Shown here piece after piece: positions 7,196 through 16,074 of a stretch of DNA of 36,107 bases. How positions within the stretch are numbered: the stretch's first letter is position 1; the number at the start of each line of letters is the position of its first letter. The position numbers were made by a program, and so were the translations under genes. Under the pieces are notes generated by a model. That model was not told where the DNA came from and did not search any database. It was given only the letters and a program-made list of their open reading frames with translations. The DNA comes from an uncultured Paludibacter sp. GTDB lineage: Bacteria; Bacteroidota; Bacteroidia; Bacteroidales; Paludibacteraceae. The stretch lies in contig CALFXE010000012.1 of the NCBI GenBank assembly GCA_937927845.1, forward strand, positions 1-36,107, given 5' to 3'.

Positions 7196-8194
7196 TCACT
7201 TTTTAAAGTATTTTTCAATAAAGAACTTATCTGTTAAAAATCTATTCCGCCAGTCAGGGTTTAACTTATCCAGCAAAAGCCCCTCAGAAAAACCAATTGC
7301 ATAAAAACAAACGCGTTTATCAACCTCCAGCTTTAGCTTGATAAGACTGCTTTTTTCTTTTAGCCAAAACTCCTCTTTGTATGCCGGAAATGAAATAAAA
7401 TCATTCAATCCAGCCATCTCCTTTGATGGAGTATAGCTGTCTAATGCCTGCAAAAATTTATACTCGGTATATCTTGCAATACCCTCCTGCCAAATCTGAA
7501 ATGAAAAATACCTGTAATCGGCTTCATTGAGAAGCTTTTTGAATTTATTGCGTTCGGCAAAATAAGCCCTGAAATCTTTTTTAAAGCTGCTTCCGTTGAT
7601 GTGTAAAAGCGCTTTTTGTAATGCCCCTGTGTATTTTTTGTATTGATTAACAATAACCAAACTATCGTAAGGAAAGGCATAATTTAATTGCCACATCCCG
7701 GTTTGGTCGCCACCAGATAGCCCAAGTTTGTCGACGCTTTGGAAATAATCAGGATAGCTGTACTCGTATTGATGAAAATGCTCATGAAGTAAGGTTATTG
7801 TCCAGTCTGTTGATTTTTTACCCGTATTCTCTGGCGTGCCTACTACAATACAATTAACACCATTTACAGCTGGAAATGTAGCAAGATACCAGTTCGGAAA
7901 TCGCCTTGCTCTGTAAAATATCCTGGTTTTTAAGAGACTGTCATTTTCAGAAAGTTTAAAATCGTCAGATGGATAAGGATGATTAATCAGAAATTCCACA
8001 CTATCTGTGACCAGCAAAACAACAAATGGAATGTCATTAATCCCTTTCCAGATAGGGTCGCCAAACTGATTTGAAATAGTAATCGCTTCCCTTATTCTGA
8101 TTTTATCTTCATAGCGCATACGGGGATTTTGCTGCCCGAAAGAAACAGCCAATACCCCCAGGAATGCCAAAATCAAGAATGCTGGTTTTTTCAT
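7196..8194 (-). CDS. Exported gluzincin-like metalloprotease, unknown family
   Basis: The product has 332 aa from the ATG at 8194, chosen because the signal peptide MKKPAFLILAFLGVLAVSFGQ starts there; the upstream extension is not signal-like. HEHFH at 137-141 is an HExxH zinc motif, and WQEGIARYTEY offers Glu237 about 96 residues later as a third ligand, the gluzincin layout. A zinc peptidase acting in the periplasm or outside is inferred, though the spacing is unlike classical families. It is the last gene of a seven-gene minus-strand operon, 48 nt after an outer-membrane-like protein. Confidence 0.7.
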   Translation of the reverse strand: MKKPAFLILAFLGVLAVSFGQQNPRMRYEDKIRIREAITISNQFGDPIWKGINDIPFVVLLVTDSVEFLINHPYPSDDFKLSENDSLLKTRIFYRARRFPNWYLATFPAVNGVNCIVVGTPENTGKKSTDWTITLLHEHFHQYEYSYPDYFQSVDKLGLSGGDQTGMWQLNYAFPYDSLVIVNQYKKYTGALQKALLHINGSSFKKDFRAYFAERNKFKKLLNEADYRYFSFQIWQEGIARYTEYKFLQALDSYTPSKEMAGLNDFISFPAYKEEFWLKEKSSLIKLKLEVDKRVCFYAIGFSEGLLLDKLNPDWRNRFLTDKFFIEKYFKK

Positions 8195-8242
8195 AATTCG
8201 AAAGTCATGCTTTTGGTAGTATACAACTGTACTCAGCACGTT

Positions 8243-8926
8243 CTAAAATCTAAAATTTACACCAAATTGTCCATAAAAGGGAAGTAGTGGCTGAGATTTA
8301 AAATCCTGCTGCAAAATTCGTCCGGCTCTAAAAGTAATAGCTGTTTTTTTCATGGAATAGCCTCCCTGCAGCCCATAATAAAAATTGCCCCCCGTAGCAG
8401 GTACATACCAGCCGTCCTGTACATTGTCATAAATATTTTTCCTGAACCACTCACTATGCTTAAAGTTTGTAACGATGGCTTTATCAAAACCTGCTTCAGC
8501 ACCTGCAAACCATTTTTTCTTATAATAACCAAATGTTGCGGCCAGATCGCTTCCAAAATTGAAAATTCTTGCCGACTGATTGTGATAACGCCTGGATATA
8601 CCCTGAATGCGTGCAGATAATTGAAAATGGTTGAACGCAGCAATCCGGATTTGAGCCCCCAGTCTTATCTTAAAATCATCTGCCAGCTTGCTTCCCGCCG
8701 GCATCGAGTATTCGCCCCCTACCCATAAAGGAAATTTTTTAACGGGTATTAGCCGATGATAACCTACCCCGGCCGTTATGCCATATTCTGCACCCGCATT
8801 GGCATGCAGGAGATGCTTATTTTGTGCAGAAACGTTTTCCCAGTTTATAACCTGTGCGTATATTTTATGCTGAAAAACTAAAAAAACAGTACTTATTATA
8901 ATTGATTTAAAAATAATCGTCTTCAT
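8243..8926 (-). CDS. Outer-membrane beta-barrel-like protein, unknown
   Basis: A 227-aa exported protein with a signal peptide ending IYAQ at about residue 25. The rest alternates polar and aromatic residues in strands (GAEYGITAGVGYHRL, LWVGGEYSMP, IRLGAQIRIAAF, WFAGAEAGFDKA, YYGLQGGYSM) and ends in a terminal Phe (GQFGVNFRF). This is the signature of a small beta-barrel inserted by BAM. It has no visible enzymatic motif. Eight nt separate it from the upstream hydrolase gene, so the two are co-transcribed. It may form an envelope unit with the flanking lipoprotein hydrolase and the metalloprotease. Confidence 0.7.
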   Translation of the reverse strand: MKTIIFKSIIISTVFLVFQHKIYAQVINWENVSAQNKHLLHANAGAEYGITAGVGYHRLIPVKKFPLWVGGEYSMPAGSKLADDFKIRLGAQIRIAAFNHFQLSARIQGISRRYHNQSARIFNFGSDLAATFGYYKKKWFAGAEAGFDKAIVTNFKHSEWFRKNIYDNVQDGWYVPATGGNFYYGLQGGYSMKKTAITFRAGRILQQDFKSQPLLPFYGQFGVNFRF

Positions 8927-8934
8927 GGGTACTT

Positions 8935-9969
8935 TTATAAAGATTGTATGTAAGAAATAATTTTAGGTTCCATTGTTTGTGTCCAGAAATTTATCTGATC
9001 CACCATTCCGGAATGCCCCACGCCCTGCGCTTTAAAGACTTCTTTATTTGGATAGGCCGATGAAATTTTTACGGCCCAGCTGTCAGGGTATGCCTTGTTA
9101 TTACTGCTATAGACAAATAATACTTTTTTTGAGAACTGATTGATCCCTGCCGAAAAATCAGGTTCAAGGTCCTGCCCTACTTCAAATGATGCAATATTGA
9201 CTATTGCACCGCTCCGGGATGAAACATAAGGTGGTGCATTATTACCCAAGTCGGATCCCGCATCGCCAACCATTTTGTTTACAGAACCCATCAGGCCCGC
9301 TTTATAGTCCAATATTTCGTGCTGGTCTTCTTTGCCTGTTATAAACTGATCGATATATGTGAAATCATTTAAAGCTTCACTCCACAATTTGAATGACCTT
9401 GATTCAGAAACGTAATCAGTTATGTCATCCCATTTTAAACCTCCCGGCTCGGCTACAATTAAGCCATCTACTGCATGGGGATATTTACCTGCATACCCGG
9501 TTGCCAGTATAGCTCCCCAGGACTGCCCCAACAGAATGACTTTTTGCGAACTGGTCGTTTTATAATGTGCGATCACTTCTTTCAACTCATCATAAAATAT
9601 CTTATTAATGGCATCAGTCCCCTGCGATTTATACCAGTTTTTGGGGAACCGTTGCGAAAGTCCGGAACCTCGCTGATCGTAAAAAACAACCCGATACCCT
9701 TTTGTTGCAAGTGTTTTACAATTAAGCATATACCGGTAATCGGATCCGGGGCCGCCATGAATACAAATAACCAGGTCACCATTTACCGGCCCGAAGGCTT
9801 CTGAATGCAGCTTTGCACCATTCACGGTTATTGCCGGAAGTGTAGCATCTTCCATAACTGTTTTTGGAACCAGGTTTCCGGCTTCACTGATATCCCTTTC
9901 CCTGCTGCAGGATAAACAGGACACTGAGAAAATCAGAACGGATAAATAAATGCTAAATGAACTTTTCAT
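8935..9969 (-). CDS. Lipoprotein alpha/beta hydrolase, proline iminopeptidase-like (S33)
   Basis: A 344-aa protein with lipobox CLSC (LSCLSCSRE near residue 21). The HGGPGSDYRY oxyanion motif (about 71-80), YDQRGSGLS turn and GQSWG nucleophile elbow are those of prolyl iminopeptidases and related S33 hydrolases. The C-terminal GVGHSGM supplies the histidine. Family members release N-terminal Pro or cleave esters; a membrane-anchored periplasmic enzyme is inferred here. It follows a small lipoprotein gene by 39 nt and precedes the barrel gene by 8 nt, so it sits in the middle of the operon. Confidence 0.85.
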   Translation of the reverse strand: MKSSFSIYLSVLIFSVSCLSCSRERDISEAGNLVPKTVMEDATLPAITVNGAKLHSEAFGPVNGDLVICIHGGPGSDYRYMLNCKTLATKGYRVVFYDQRGSGLSQRFPKNWYKSQGTDAINKIFYDELKEVIAHYKTTSSQKVILLGQSWGAILATGYAGKYPHAVDGLIVAEPGGLKWDDITDYVSESRSFKLWSEALNDFTYIDQFITGKEDQHEILDYKAGLMGSVNKMVGDAGSDLGNNAPPYVSSRSGAIVNIASFEVGQDLEPDFSAGINQFSKKVLFVYSSNNKAYPDSWAVKISSAYPNKEVFKAQGVGHSGMVDQINFWTQTMEPKIISYIQSL

Positions 9970-10008
9970 GCTATATACTTTTTATTATATGGTTAATCCC
10001 AACCTGTT

Positions 10009-10386
10009 CTATTGAAAAGTATATGACATGGCAGCGTTGGATACGGTATATACCTGCGACTTCACCACCTGATTATCGACTAGTATTTCCAGCTTTACAG
10101 TCTGCGCAGGATTGACAAAATATCCCAGGGTTATAATATCGTATTTATCCACAGTCTTTGTAATAGTTTTCGTAAATGGTAATGCCGGGTTATCAACACT
10201 CGACAGTCCGCCTGTTTCGTTATCATACGTTATAGATACAAGCTTATTAGTCGTCGTACTACTAACCCTGTACGTGATATTAACCTGCTTAGGGTAAGAC
10301 TCATTGGTATCCGAATCCGATCTGCTGCAAGAGGCGAAAAACAATAACAATAGCCCAATAAAAAGAGATGCTTTAACTGATTTCAT
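10009..10386 (-). CDS. Small lipoprotein with MmpS-like beta domain
   Basis: The product has 125 aa, starts MKSVKASLFIGLLLLFFASC and carries a clear lipobox (FASC). The mature part has about 100 residues and is all-beta (VNITYRVSST, KLVSITYDNE, YDIITLGYFV, KLEILVDNQVV, YTVSNAAMSYTF), similar in style to MmpS-type or carbohydrate-neutral Ig-like lipoproteins. No active-site residues are seen. It is flanked in the same operon by a four-TM protein (86 nt upstream) and the S33-type lipoprotein (39 nt downstream). Confidence 0.7.
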   Translation of the reverse strand: MKSVKASLFIGLLLLFFASCSRSDSDTNESYPKQVNITYRVSSTTTNKLVSITYDNETGGLSSVDNPALPFTKTITKTVDKYDIITLGYFVNPAQTVKLEILVDNQVVKSQVYTVSNAAMSYTFQ

Positions 10387-10472
10387 TTTTTGGTGTTTAA
10401 AGATTACATATAAAAAACATTACCTGTTAACTCATTTACAAACCGCTGTATTTATTCATGCCCGGCTAACAT

Positions 10473-10892
10473 TTACATGCGAGGCCAGTGCCAGGCTTTC
10501 CATACAATAATTGCGGTAAGTATGCTTTCTAAAAAAGCCAGCATCACATAAAATATTCTCCACTCACTAAGAGATGAAGCGCCTACCAATAAAGTGAACA
10601 AGGTCAGGAATGCAGCAATTGAAATATTTAAGATCCTGTTCCATTTTGGCTTCATCATCAGCGAAAGGAAAATCATGAGCGATGGAAGTGTCAAAATAAT
10701 AGTAGCAGAAAGCAGTTTGTAAGGAGTATTCAGCAGGTTTTGCCCGTTTAGCAGTCCCTGTGTTTTTCCGGGAACATACAACTCAAAATAGTCGCCATAG
10801 ATGTAAAGAAACATCACGGAGGCCCAAAGCCCCGAAAGCACCAGTTTTACATTGATTTTATAATCTTCGTATCGCATTTCTTTATACTTCAT
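10473..10892 (-). CDS. DUF6326-like four-TM protein
   Basis: A 139-aa protein with four hydrophobic helices (about 17-33, 57-77, 86-104 and 111-130). The sequence YKINVKLVLSGLWASVMFLYIYGDYFELYVPG near the N-terminus is characteristic of the DUF6326 family as I remember it. No function is known for the family. The start ATG at 10892 lies inside the end of the preceding DUF4386 gene (11-nt overlap), which implies translational coupling; an internal Met at 10877 could also serve. Confidence 0.8.
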   Translation of the reverse strand: MKYKEMRYEDYKINVKLVLSGLWASVMFLYIYGDYFELYVPGKTQGLLNGQNLLNTPYKLLSATIILTLPSLMIFLSLMMKPKWNRILNISIAAFLTLFTLLVGASSLSEWRIFYVMLAFLESILTAIIVWKAWHWPRM

Positions 10893-11577
10893 TTCTTTTT
10901 ATTTTAAAACCAATAATCAGCAGCCAAAGACATATTCCTATTTCTGCAACTGCCGGAAACATACGGGCATATTTCCCCACTCCTGATTTTGAGTAATTTT
11001 CGACTAACGTATTTCCGGTAAAATTTACCAGGTAGCCAATACAGCCTAACATCAATAAAATGCCAAAAAGTTTCGGTATAAATCCTGATCGGTAAACCAG
11101 CAACCCAAACGGAAAAAGCCAAAGACCCCAAAATACGGTTGCCAGCAAAATCCCGTCGTTGTACTGATGGAGAGAAAACATTAACCGGTTTTGTAAATCC
11201 CCGGTAGATACTCCCTGCAGAAAGGGTTCTTTAGCCGTGAGTGTCAATGCTGCATATTTATGCTGTAAATTGATGAACGATAAAGGCACACTTACTAATG
11301 CCAGTATCACCATTGCCCTTGCATGCGATTCATTGACAGTTCTCAAAAGCCGGTACAAAACAAGTGGCAAAAAAGCAAATGCCACATAACAGACAATGCT
11401 GCTGTAAATCCCCCACCTGAATAAGGAAGAACCCGCTGCGATGTTATTGAATGTTGCACCGCTATCGCCCCAGTCAATAAGCTTTTGCGGTACATAGGCC
11501 AGGCTAAACATACCTGTGATTACTACAACCAGGTACACGAGCCCGGCAATCCTCGCTGTATTTTTATTTGTTTTCAT
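10882..11577 (-). CDS. DUF4386 six-TM membrane protein
   Basis: The product has 231 aa from MKTNKNTARIAGLVYLVVVITGMFSL, the typical DUF4386 opening; a Met nine codons upstream (11604) is less likely. About six TM helices are visible, with HKYAALTLTAKEPF and SLHQYNDGILLATVFWGLWLFPFG as the recognisable family segments. The family is widespread in Bacteroidota, and its role is unknown. It often accompanies other small membrane proteins, as here with the DUF6326-like gene that overlaps its 3' end. Confidence 0.88.
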   Translation of the reverse strand: MKTNKNTARIAGLVYLVVVITGMFSLAYVPQKLIDWGDSGATFNNIAAGSSLFRWGIYSSIVCYVAFAFLPLVLYRLLRTVNESHARAMVILALVSVPLSFINLQHKYAALTLTAKEPFLQGVSTGDLQNRLMFSLHQYNDGILLATVFWGLWLFPFGLLVYRSGFIPKLFGILLMLGCIGYLVNFTGNTLVENYSKSGVGKYARMFPAVAEIGICLWLLIIGFKIKRNEV

Positions 11578-11614
11578 ATTTCTTTGAATGAACGAGGCAT
11601 TCATGAATTATTTC

Positions 11615-12454
11615 CTAATTATTGGCTTCTTCTAATAAAATAGTCCAAATCGTGTCCTTAAACTTTTCAGTAAACGGTGAAAAATGGCCAATTTTCACCG
11701 TCTTAAAACTTGCAGGAAAAAAGTGCAGTCGTTTTACAGGTGCACCCGAAAATCTTTCGGTCATCCATTCAACAGATTTTTTGGGGGCAAAAAAATCATC
11801 CTCTATACTTATGGAGGTGAGTTCGCATTTTATGCTGTCGAAATAGAGGTCATCAGAAGATATGCCGTCAAATAAATAATTACTGCTTCTGCACCATTTA
11901 GCCCATTCTTCTGCAATATTTTTGGGTAAATTTTCCATTCTGCTGAACTTTTTGGAAGGGAAAAAACCAAACCCCTTTGTGAGTACAGGAATCAGCAAGT
12001 ACCAATATACCCACACTCTTAACCGGTTTACACCTTTCCAGAATTTCCAGTAACCCGATTGTGCAGCTACCAGCACTATTTTATCTGCCTTCAACGATGA
12101 TGGTGCCAACCCGATTAACTGACCGCCAATGCTATGACCCAAAAGAATTAGTTTATGACCGGGAAAAGTCTCAATAGCATATTTAATAACGGCCTCCAGA
12201 TCCCTGTTTCCCCAACTCAATAAGCGGCACTTCTCATCCCTGATATTTCCCTGCAAAGATTTTCCGATACCTGTATAATCAAATGTGATTGTTGAAATAC
12301 CCTTATCCTGAAAGAACTCCGCAATCTTTCTATAAAAGGATTGCAACACTCCCGTTGCGGATACGATAATCAATACCTTATCGGAGCCTGTAGCCGTATA
12401 TAAATTACATCCGATGGTATGATCCTTATCTGTATTGATTTGAACTAATTGCAT
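11615..12454 (-). CDS. Alpha/beta hydrolase (COG4757-like)
   Basis: The product has 279 aa from MQLVQINTDKDHTIGCNLY (ATG at 12454); about 43 residues that could be read upstream are not conserved-looking. The signature pieces are TFDYTGIGKS (strand-turn), LGHSIGGQLIG (nucleophile elbow), and SIEDDFFAPKK and KIGHFSPF for the acid and base regions. This matches predicted hydrolases with long lid insertions (FWKGVNRLRVWVYWYLLIPVLTKGFGF region). No signal peptide, so cytoplasmic. It is the first gene of the seven-gene operon that diverges from the lytS/lytR pair. Confidence 0.82.
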   Translation of the reverse strand: MQLVQINTDKDHTIGCNLYTATGSDKVLIIVSATGVLQSFYRKIAEFFQDKGISTITFDYTGIGKSLQGNIRDEKCRLLSWGNRDLEAVIKYAIETFPGHKLILLGHSIGGQLIGLAPSSLKADKIVLVAAQSGYWKFWKGVNRLRVWVYWYLLIPVLTKGFGFFPSKKFSRMENLPKNIAEEWAKWCRSSNYLFDGISSDDLYFDSIKCELTSISIEDDFFAPKKSVEWMTERFSGAPVKRLHFFPASFKTVKIGHFSPFTEKFKDTIWTILLEEANN

Positions 12455-12704
12455 TGAAGAATCGTAATTAGGATGCAATTTTGAGTAAATAATAACTCCA
12501 AAAAAGGCTGCGTCTATGGAAAACGGGTTTTTGTAAACAGAAGTGCAAAATTCCTCAACAAGGAAAACCGGTGCTGAGCACAACTAATTATATCCGGATT
12601 CTGCTGGTTTATGAAATCATGCAGTTTATTGACACCAACCGCTTTTCGTTCGCTTTTTAAGTAAATAAGAAAGTTTTGGGTACTTTTAATACACAAATAC
12701 AGGG

Positions 12705-13748
12705 ATGAAAAAGGAATTGGATAAAGGACTAATCAGGTTTTACTTATATACAGGTCTGGCTTTTTTATTATTGTATTCTTTCGGCGAATTTTTCGAATAC
12801 CGGGAAACTATTTTTCCCAGAATTGTCAATAGCATTTTCCTGGTCAGCTATCTCACTGTACTTAACTACATTTTTTTTGAGGAAATTTTACAGTTATTCA
12901 AATGGCGATCAAAAAATAATCCGCGGGCCTTTTTCTTTCTTTTTCTTGCTATCCTCTTTTACACATTTGGATTATATGGCTGGCGCCAGCTTTGGATACA
13001 ACTGGGTGCTTATACCAATTTCACACCCGATCTGTCGTTACTAAAAGGCGTGGCAGTTCATTCGCAATTCAGCCTTGCAGGTATTCTTTTCTTTGCAATC
13101 GTGCGGAATATCTACAACAATATCCGGCTCAGGGAGAAAAATCATCAACTGAGAATAGAAAAGAAAGAAGCCGAGCTCAACTATTTAAAATCTCAAACCA
13201 ATCCGCATTTTCTATTTAATACGTTAAACAATATTTACTCACTGGCAAGGGATAAAAGCGATCTCGCACCAGAGTCAATTTTACGCTTATCCAAAATATT
13301 GCGTTTTATGCTGTACGAAACCGGGGGGCATTCTATTGCCATTGATGATGAACTGAAGATAATTACTGATTATATAGCGCTTGAAAAACTCCGGTATGAC
13401 GATTCCCTGCTTATCAAACTCAATACCGATATTGAAAATCCGAAACAACCTTTACCACCTTTGCTGCTTATTCCATTAGTAGAAAATGCCTTCAAACATG
13501 GCGTTTCAGAAACAAGAAACCGGCCTTTTGTAGATATTAATCTTTCGGTAAAGCAACAGCAATTGTCATTTACGGTCAAAAACTCAATGGAAGAAACCAG
13601 CATTGTCCAGGAAGTGAAAGAAAATATAGGACTTTCTAACCTGCGTAAGCAGTTAGCACTACTTTACAAGGAGTATGATTTAACCGTAGGACAGCAAAAC
13701 GATGTTTTTACATCTGCATTAAGCATCAATTTATCCAGCAATGTCTAA
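12705..13748 (+). CDS. LytS/YehU-type sensor histidine kinase
   Basis: A 347-aa inner-membrane kinase. Four TM helices lie at about 12-32, 39-60, 74-94 and 122-138, followed by a coiled coil (RLREKNHQLRIEKKEAELNYLKSQ). The His_kinase domain holds the phospho-acceptor His168 in NPHFLFNTLNNI, and the ATPase domain has LVENAFKHG (258-266) and a GLSNLRKQL helix. No extracellular sensor domain is present, so the membrane part itself probably senses. It overlaps the regulator gene by 8 nt. The divergent envelope operon 250 nt away is its most likely target. Confidence 0.93.
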   Translation: MKKELDKGLIRFYLYTGLAFLLLYSFGEFFEYRETIFPRIVNSIFLVSYLTVLNYIFFEEILQLFKWRSKNNPRAFFFLFLAILFYTFGLYGWRQLWIQLGAYTNFTPDLSLLKGVAVHSQFSLAGILFFAIVRNIYNNIRLREKNHQLRIEKKEAELNYLKSQTNPHFLFNTLNNIYSLARDKSDLAPESILRLSKILRFMLYETGGHSIAIDDELKIITDYIALEKLRYDDSLLIKLNTDIENPKQPLPPLLLIPLVENAFKHGVSETRNRPFVDINLSVKQQQLSFTVKNSMEETSIVQEVKENIGLSNLRKQLALLYKEYDLTVGQQNDVFTSALSINLSSNV

Positions 13749-14433
13749 ACTAAAATGTATAATAATTGAGGATGAACCGCTTGCCGTTAAAATACTGGCG
13801 GACTATATAGCACAGGTGCCTTTTTTGCAATTAGAGGGCAGCTTTAAAGATGCTATACTTGCAACAGAATGGCTGCGGACAAACGAAGTACAATTACTGT
13901 TCTTAGACATTCACCTGCCCAGACTAAAGGGAATGGCATTTTTAAAAACGCTTGCCCAAAAGCCTGCAGTCATCATTACTACTGCATATCACCAGTATGC
14001 TGTTGAGGGATTTGACCTCAATGTAACAGATTACCTGCTAAAGCCTATTGAATTTGAACGTTTCCTGATTGCCGTTAATAAAGTAAAAGTCCCCGCCGAA
14101 AACTTCCCCACTGCCACAGAAACTGCAGAAGCAAAAGACTACCTGTTTCTTACCGTACAAAAGAAAAAAGTAAAAATTTTGTTTTCTGAAATCCTGTATG
14201 TAGAAAGCCAGCGGGAATACATAAAAGTTGTCACGGCAAAAAAGGAGTTCGTATCACGAATGAGTACACATGAAATAGAAGACCTTTTGCCCGTCCATAT
14301 TTTTAAACGTATTCACCGTTCATTTATCATTTCAATCAATAAGCTGGAGTCCTATACAGCAGAATCCGTTGAAGTGAACGGTGTATCTATCCCTATCGGG
14401 AGGGGGTACAGAGAGGTGATTGAAAATCTTTAA
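13741..14433 (+). CDS. LytTR-family response regulator
   Basis: A 230-aa regulator. The receiver domain (1-118) has the acidic pocket EDE (10-12), phospho-acceptor Asp56 in LFLDIHLP, TTAYHQYAV and the Lys in YLLKPIE. The LytTR DNA-binding domain (about 132-230) carries KVKILFSEILYVESQREYIKVV and FKRIHRSFIISINKLESY. It pairs with the kinase encoded by the overlapping upstream gene. LytTR proteins bind spaced direct repeats; a candidate CGCTTTT pair lies 11 nt apart near 12638-12655, between the two divergent units, but the match is weak. Confidence 0.93.
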   Translation: MSKLKCIIIEDEPLAVKILADYIAQVPFLQLEGSFKDAILATEWLRTNEVQLLFLDIHLPRLKGMAFLKTLAQKPAVIITTAYHQYAVEGFDLNVTDYLLKPIEFERFLIAVNKVKVPAENFPTATETAEAKDYLFLTVQKKKVKILFSEILYVESQREYIKVVTAKKEFVSRMSTHEIEDLLPVHIFKRIHRSFIISINKLESYTAESVEVNGVSIPIGRGYREVIENL

Positions 14434-14752
14434 TGGTAATGGCTGCATAGATTTGAATGCGCTTACACAGGTCTTATTATCCTTTTATCCTGACTGCCTG
14501 AAATATTTACAGGCACATCCTATCCTGGTGATCCGAAAAACACTGTAATCAACGATTAGTAAGCCTTAAAACGTAGAAACAGAGGCTCTAATCATACACC
14601 AGACCTCCTTTTGGAGGCAAAGATTGGGCGTTTCATTAAAAAATTTGTCGGGATTTACCCCTGAACTTGTCGTTTTTGCACAGTTTGGAATCCTTTAAGA
14701 TCTCCGACCTTCGTATAGCCACTAACCAATCAAACTAAACGCCAGCAGCTTT
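14434..14752. other. Intergenic region with weak hairpins and a weak promoter
   Basis: 319 nt without a gene. It holds two small inverted repeats: TGCCTG/CAGGCA (14495-14515), and CCTCC-TTTT-GGAGG (14604-14617). A possible promoter for the next gene is TTTG (14684-14687), 18 nt, then GACCTTCG (14706-14713), two mismatches from the -7 consensus. Confidence 0.4.
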
Positions 14753-15625
14753 ATGAAACAGCTATTAAACCCGGGAAGTCTTATTAAATTGCTCTTCCTT
14801 ACAATCAGCATAACTGCTGTGTCTGTATCAAACGCACAACAAATGAAACCCAAACAGAGCGGCTACGCACCAGCCAATGGCACCAACGTTTATTACGAAG
14901 TATATGGCGATGGTCAGCCCATCGTTTTATTACACGGTGCATTCATGACTATCGGAACGAATTGGGGCGAATTGATACCTGAACTGGCGAAAACAAGAAA
15001 AGTAATTGCACTGGAACTGCAGGGACATGGACATACCCCTTTTTCAGATAGAAAATTATCGCGGACAACACTGGCCAGCGACGTGGAGAAAGTAATGGAT
15101 TATCTGAAAATCGACAGCGCAGATGTGGCCGGATATAGTTTTGGTGGTCAGATAGCCTACCAGTTTGCGATCCAAAGTCCTAAACGACTCAAAAAACTGG
15201 TCATCATTTCTTCTGCTTATAAAAGTGAGGGCTGGGCACCTGAAATAGCCAGCGCTTTTAAAAATATGAAGCCTGAGTTGTTTGCCAATTCGCCTATGCA
15301 GGCGGCCTATGATGAGGTAGCTCCGGACAAAACAAAATGGATCCCGTTCCTGACGCAGATGATTGCCATGGCCGGAGAAACGTTTAACCTGGGCGATGAC
15401 AATATTGCAAAAATCACCGCTCCGGTACTGATTATAGCTGGCGACAACGATGGCATGGATAAAGTCGAACTGGCAAAAACCTATAAACTACTGGGAGGCG
15501 GCGTTGTTGGCGATCTGCACCCTATGCCCCAGTCACAGCTGGCTATTGTTCCCCATCAGAGCCATGTGAGCCTGATGATGCAAACGAAAATATTGTTCGG
15601 TTACCTGGATAGCTTTTTGCAGTAA
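14753..15625 (+). CDS. Exported alpha/beta hydrolase
   Basis: A 290-aa protein with a Sec signal peptide (LLFLTISITAVSVSNAQQ). It shows VLLHGAFMT (oxyanion region), ALELQGHGHTP, the nucleophile elbow AGYSFGGQ, the acid loop IAGDNDGMD and the base PHQSHVS. It is intact and periplasmic; the substrate is unknown. Its last 190 bases plus about 25 nt of downstream sequence recur, diverged, at 16075-16268, so a second copy of the gene once existed or the end was duplicated by recombination. Confidence 0.88.
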   Translation: MKQLLNPGSLIKLLFLTISITAVSVSNAQQMKPKQSGYAPANGTNVYYEVYGDGQPIVLLHGAFMTIGTNWGELIPELAKTRKVIALELQGHGHTPFSDRKLSRTTLASDVEKVMDYLKIDSADVAGYSFGGQIAYQFAIQSPKRLKKLVIISSAYKSEGWAPEIASAFKNMKPELFANSPMQAAYDEVAPDKTKWIPFLTQMIAMAGETFNLGDDNIAKITAPVLIIAGDNDGMDKVELAKTYKLLGGGVVGDLHPMPQSQLAIVPHQSHVSLMMQTKILFGYLDSFLQ

Positions 15626-15648
15626 GTGATGCTGGTTGGTATTGGGTG
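15457..15648 (+). repeat. Direct repeat, copy A: 3' end of the exported hydrolase gene
   Basis: This stretch aligns with 16075-16268, sharing blocks such as TCGAACTGGCAAAAACC, CCTGATGATGCAAACGAAAA, ATTGTTCGGTTA and CAGTAAGTGATGC. Copy A is the functional end of the gene. Confidence 0.85.
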
Positions 15649-15650
15649 TA

Positions 15651-15811
15651 TGAGGAATATTTTCGAAACATGGAATGATTGGGTTAAAATATCCTCCCCA
15701 TTGATAAGAAGAGATTCCAATGCCTTTAATTATATCTGACTGGTTCTGCTCATCATCCAAAAAAGCCATTTTCAGTAGCCTTGTTTTTATTTCAACGCGT
15801 CCGAACGACAT
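15651..15811 (-). pseudogene. Truncated gene, N-terminal ~53 residues only
   Basis: From the ATG at 15811 the minus strand reads MSFGRVEIKTRLLKMAFLDD, continues about 33 more residues through a WGGYFNPIIPCFENIP segment, and then runs straight into the antisense of the hydrolase tail. The visible part looks like a genuine protein N-terminus (F-G-x-V-x-I-x-T-R-L and N-P-I-I-P are the kind of motifs seen in long STAND- or restriction-like hypothetical proteins), but I cannot name it. The 3' part was removed exactly at the hydrolase repeat, which points to recombination. No function is expected. Confidence 0.5.
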
Positions 15812-16009
15812 ACTTAAGTTTATTATGATTCCGGTGTCAGGATAAAATACGGTATGAATTCTAATTTTTACAAAAGTACCGGGGTCGCTTCTTACTGGAA
15901 AAATTCTTCTTGAAGAATAAGTGAAGTGGATCGAGCATTCCCCCTTTTCATCCCAGAGTGAAGCAGTTATTGGTTTTTAAAGACGCAGCAATCAATTCCT
16001 GTTTATAAT

Positions 16010-16061
16010 GTTTATTATAATAAACAAATTTGCTGATTTTGTCTACAATAATGAACATTAT
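16010..16061 (+). promoter_or_regulatory. Orphan operator pair: two perfect palindromes
   Basis: GTTTATTATAATAAAC (16010-16025) is a perfect 16-bp palindrome, and ATAATG-AA-CATTAT (16048-16061) an inverted repeat. They sit just upstream of the broken hydrolase tail, with AT-rich spacing typical of an HTH-regulator operator and promoter. No intact gene starts here, so this may be the control region of a lost gene. Confidence 0.45.
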
Positions 16062-16074
16062 GACTTCACTACAT

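Noticed and set aside
15533..15811. 92-codon minus-strand gene
   Set aside because: Only the first 53 codons look genuine; the rest is antisense of the hydrolase tail. Annotated as a truncated gene.
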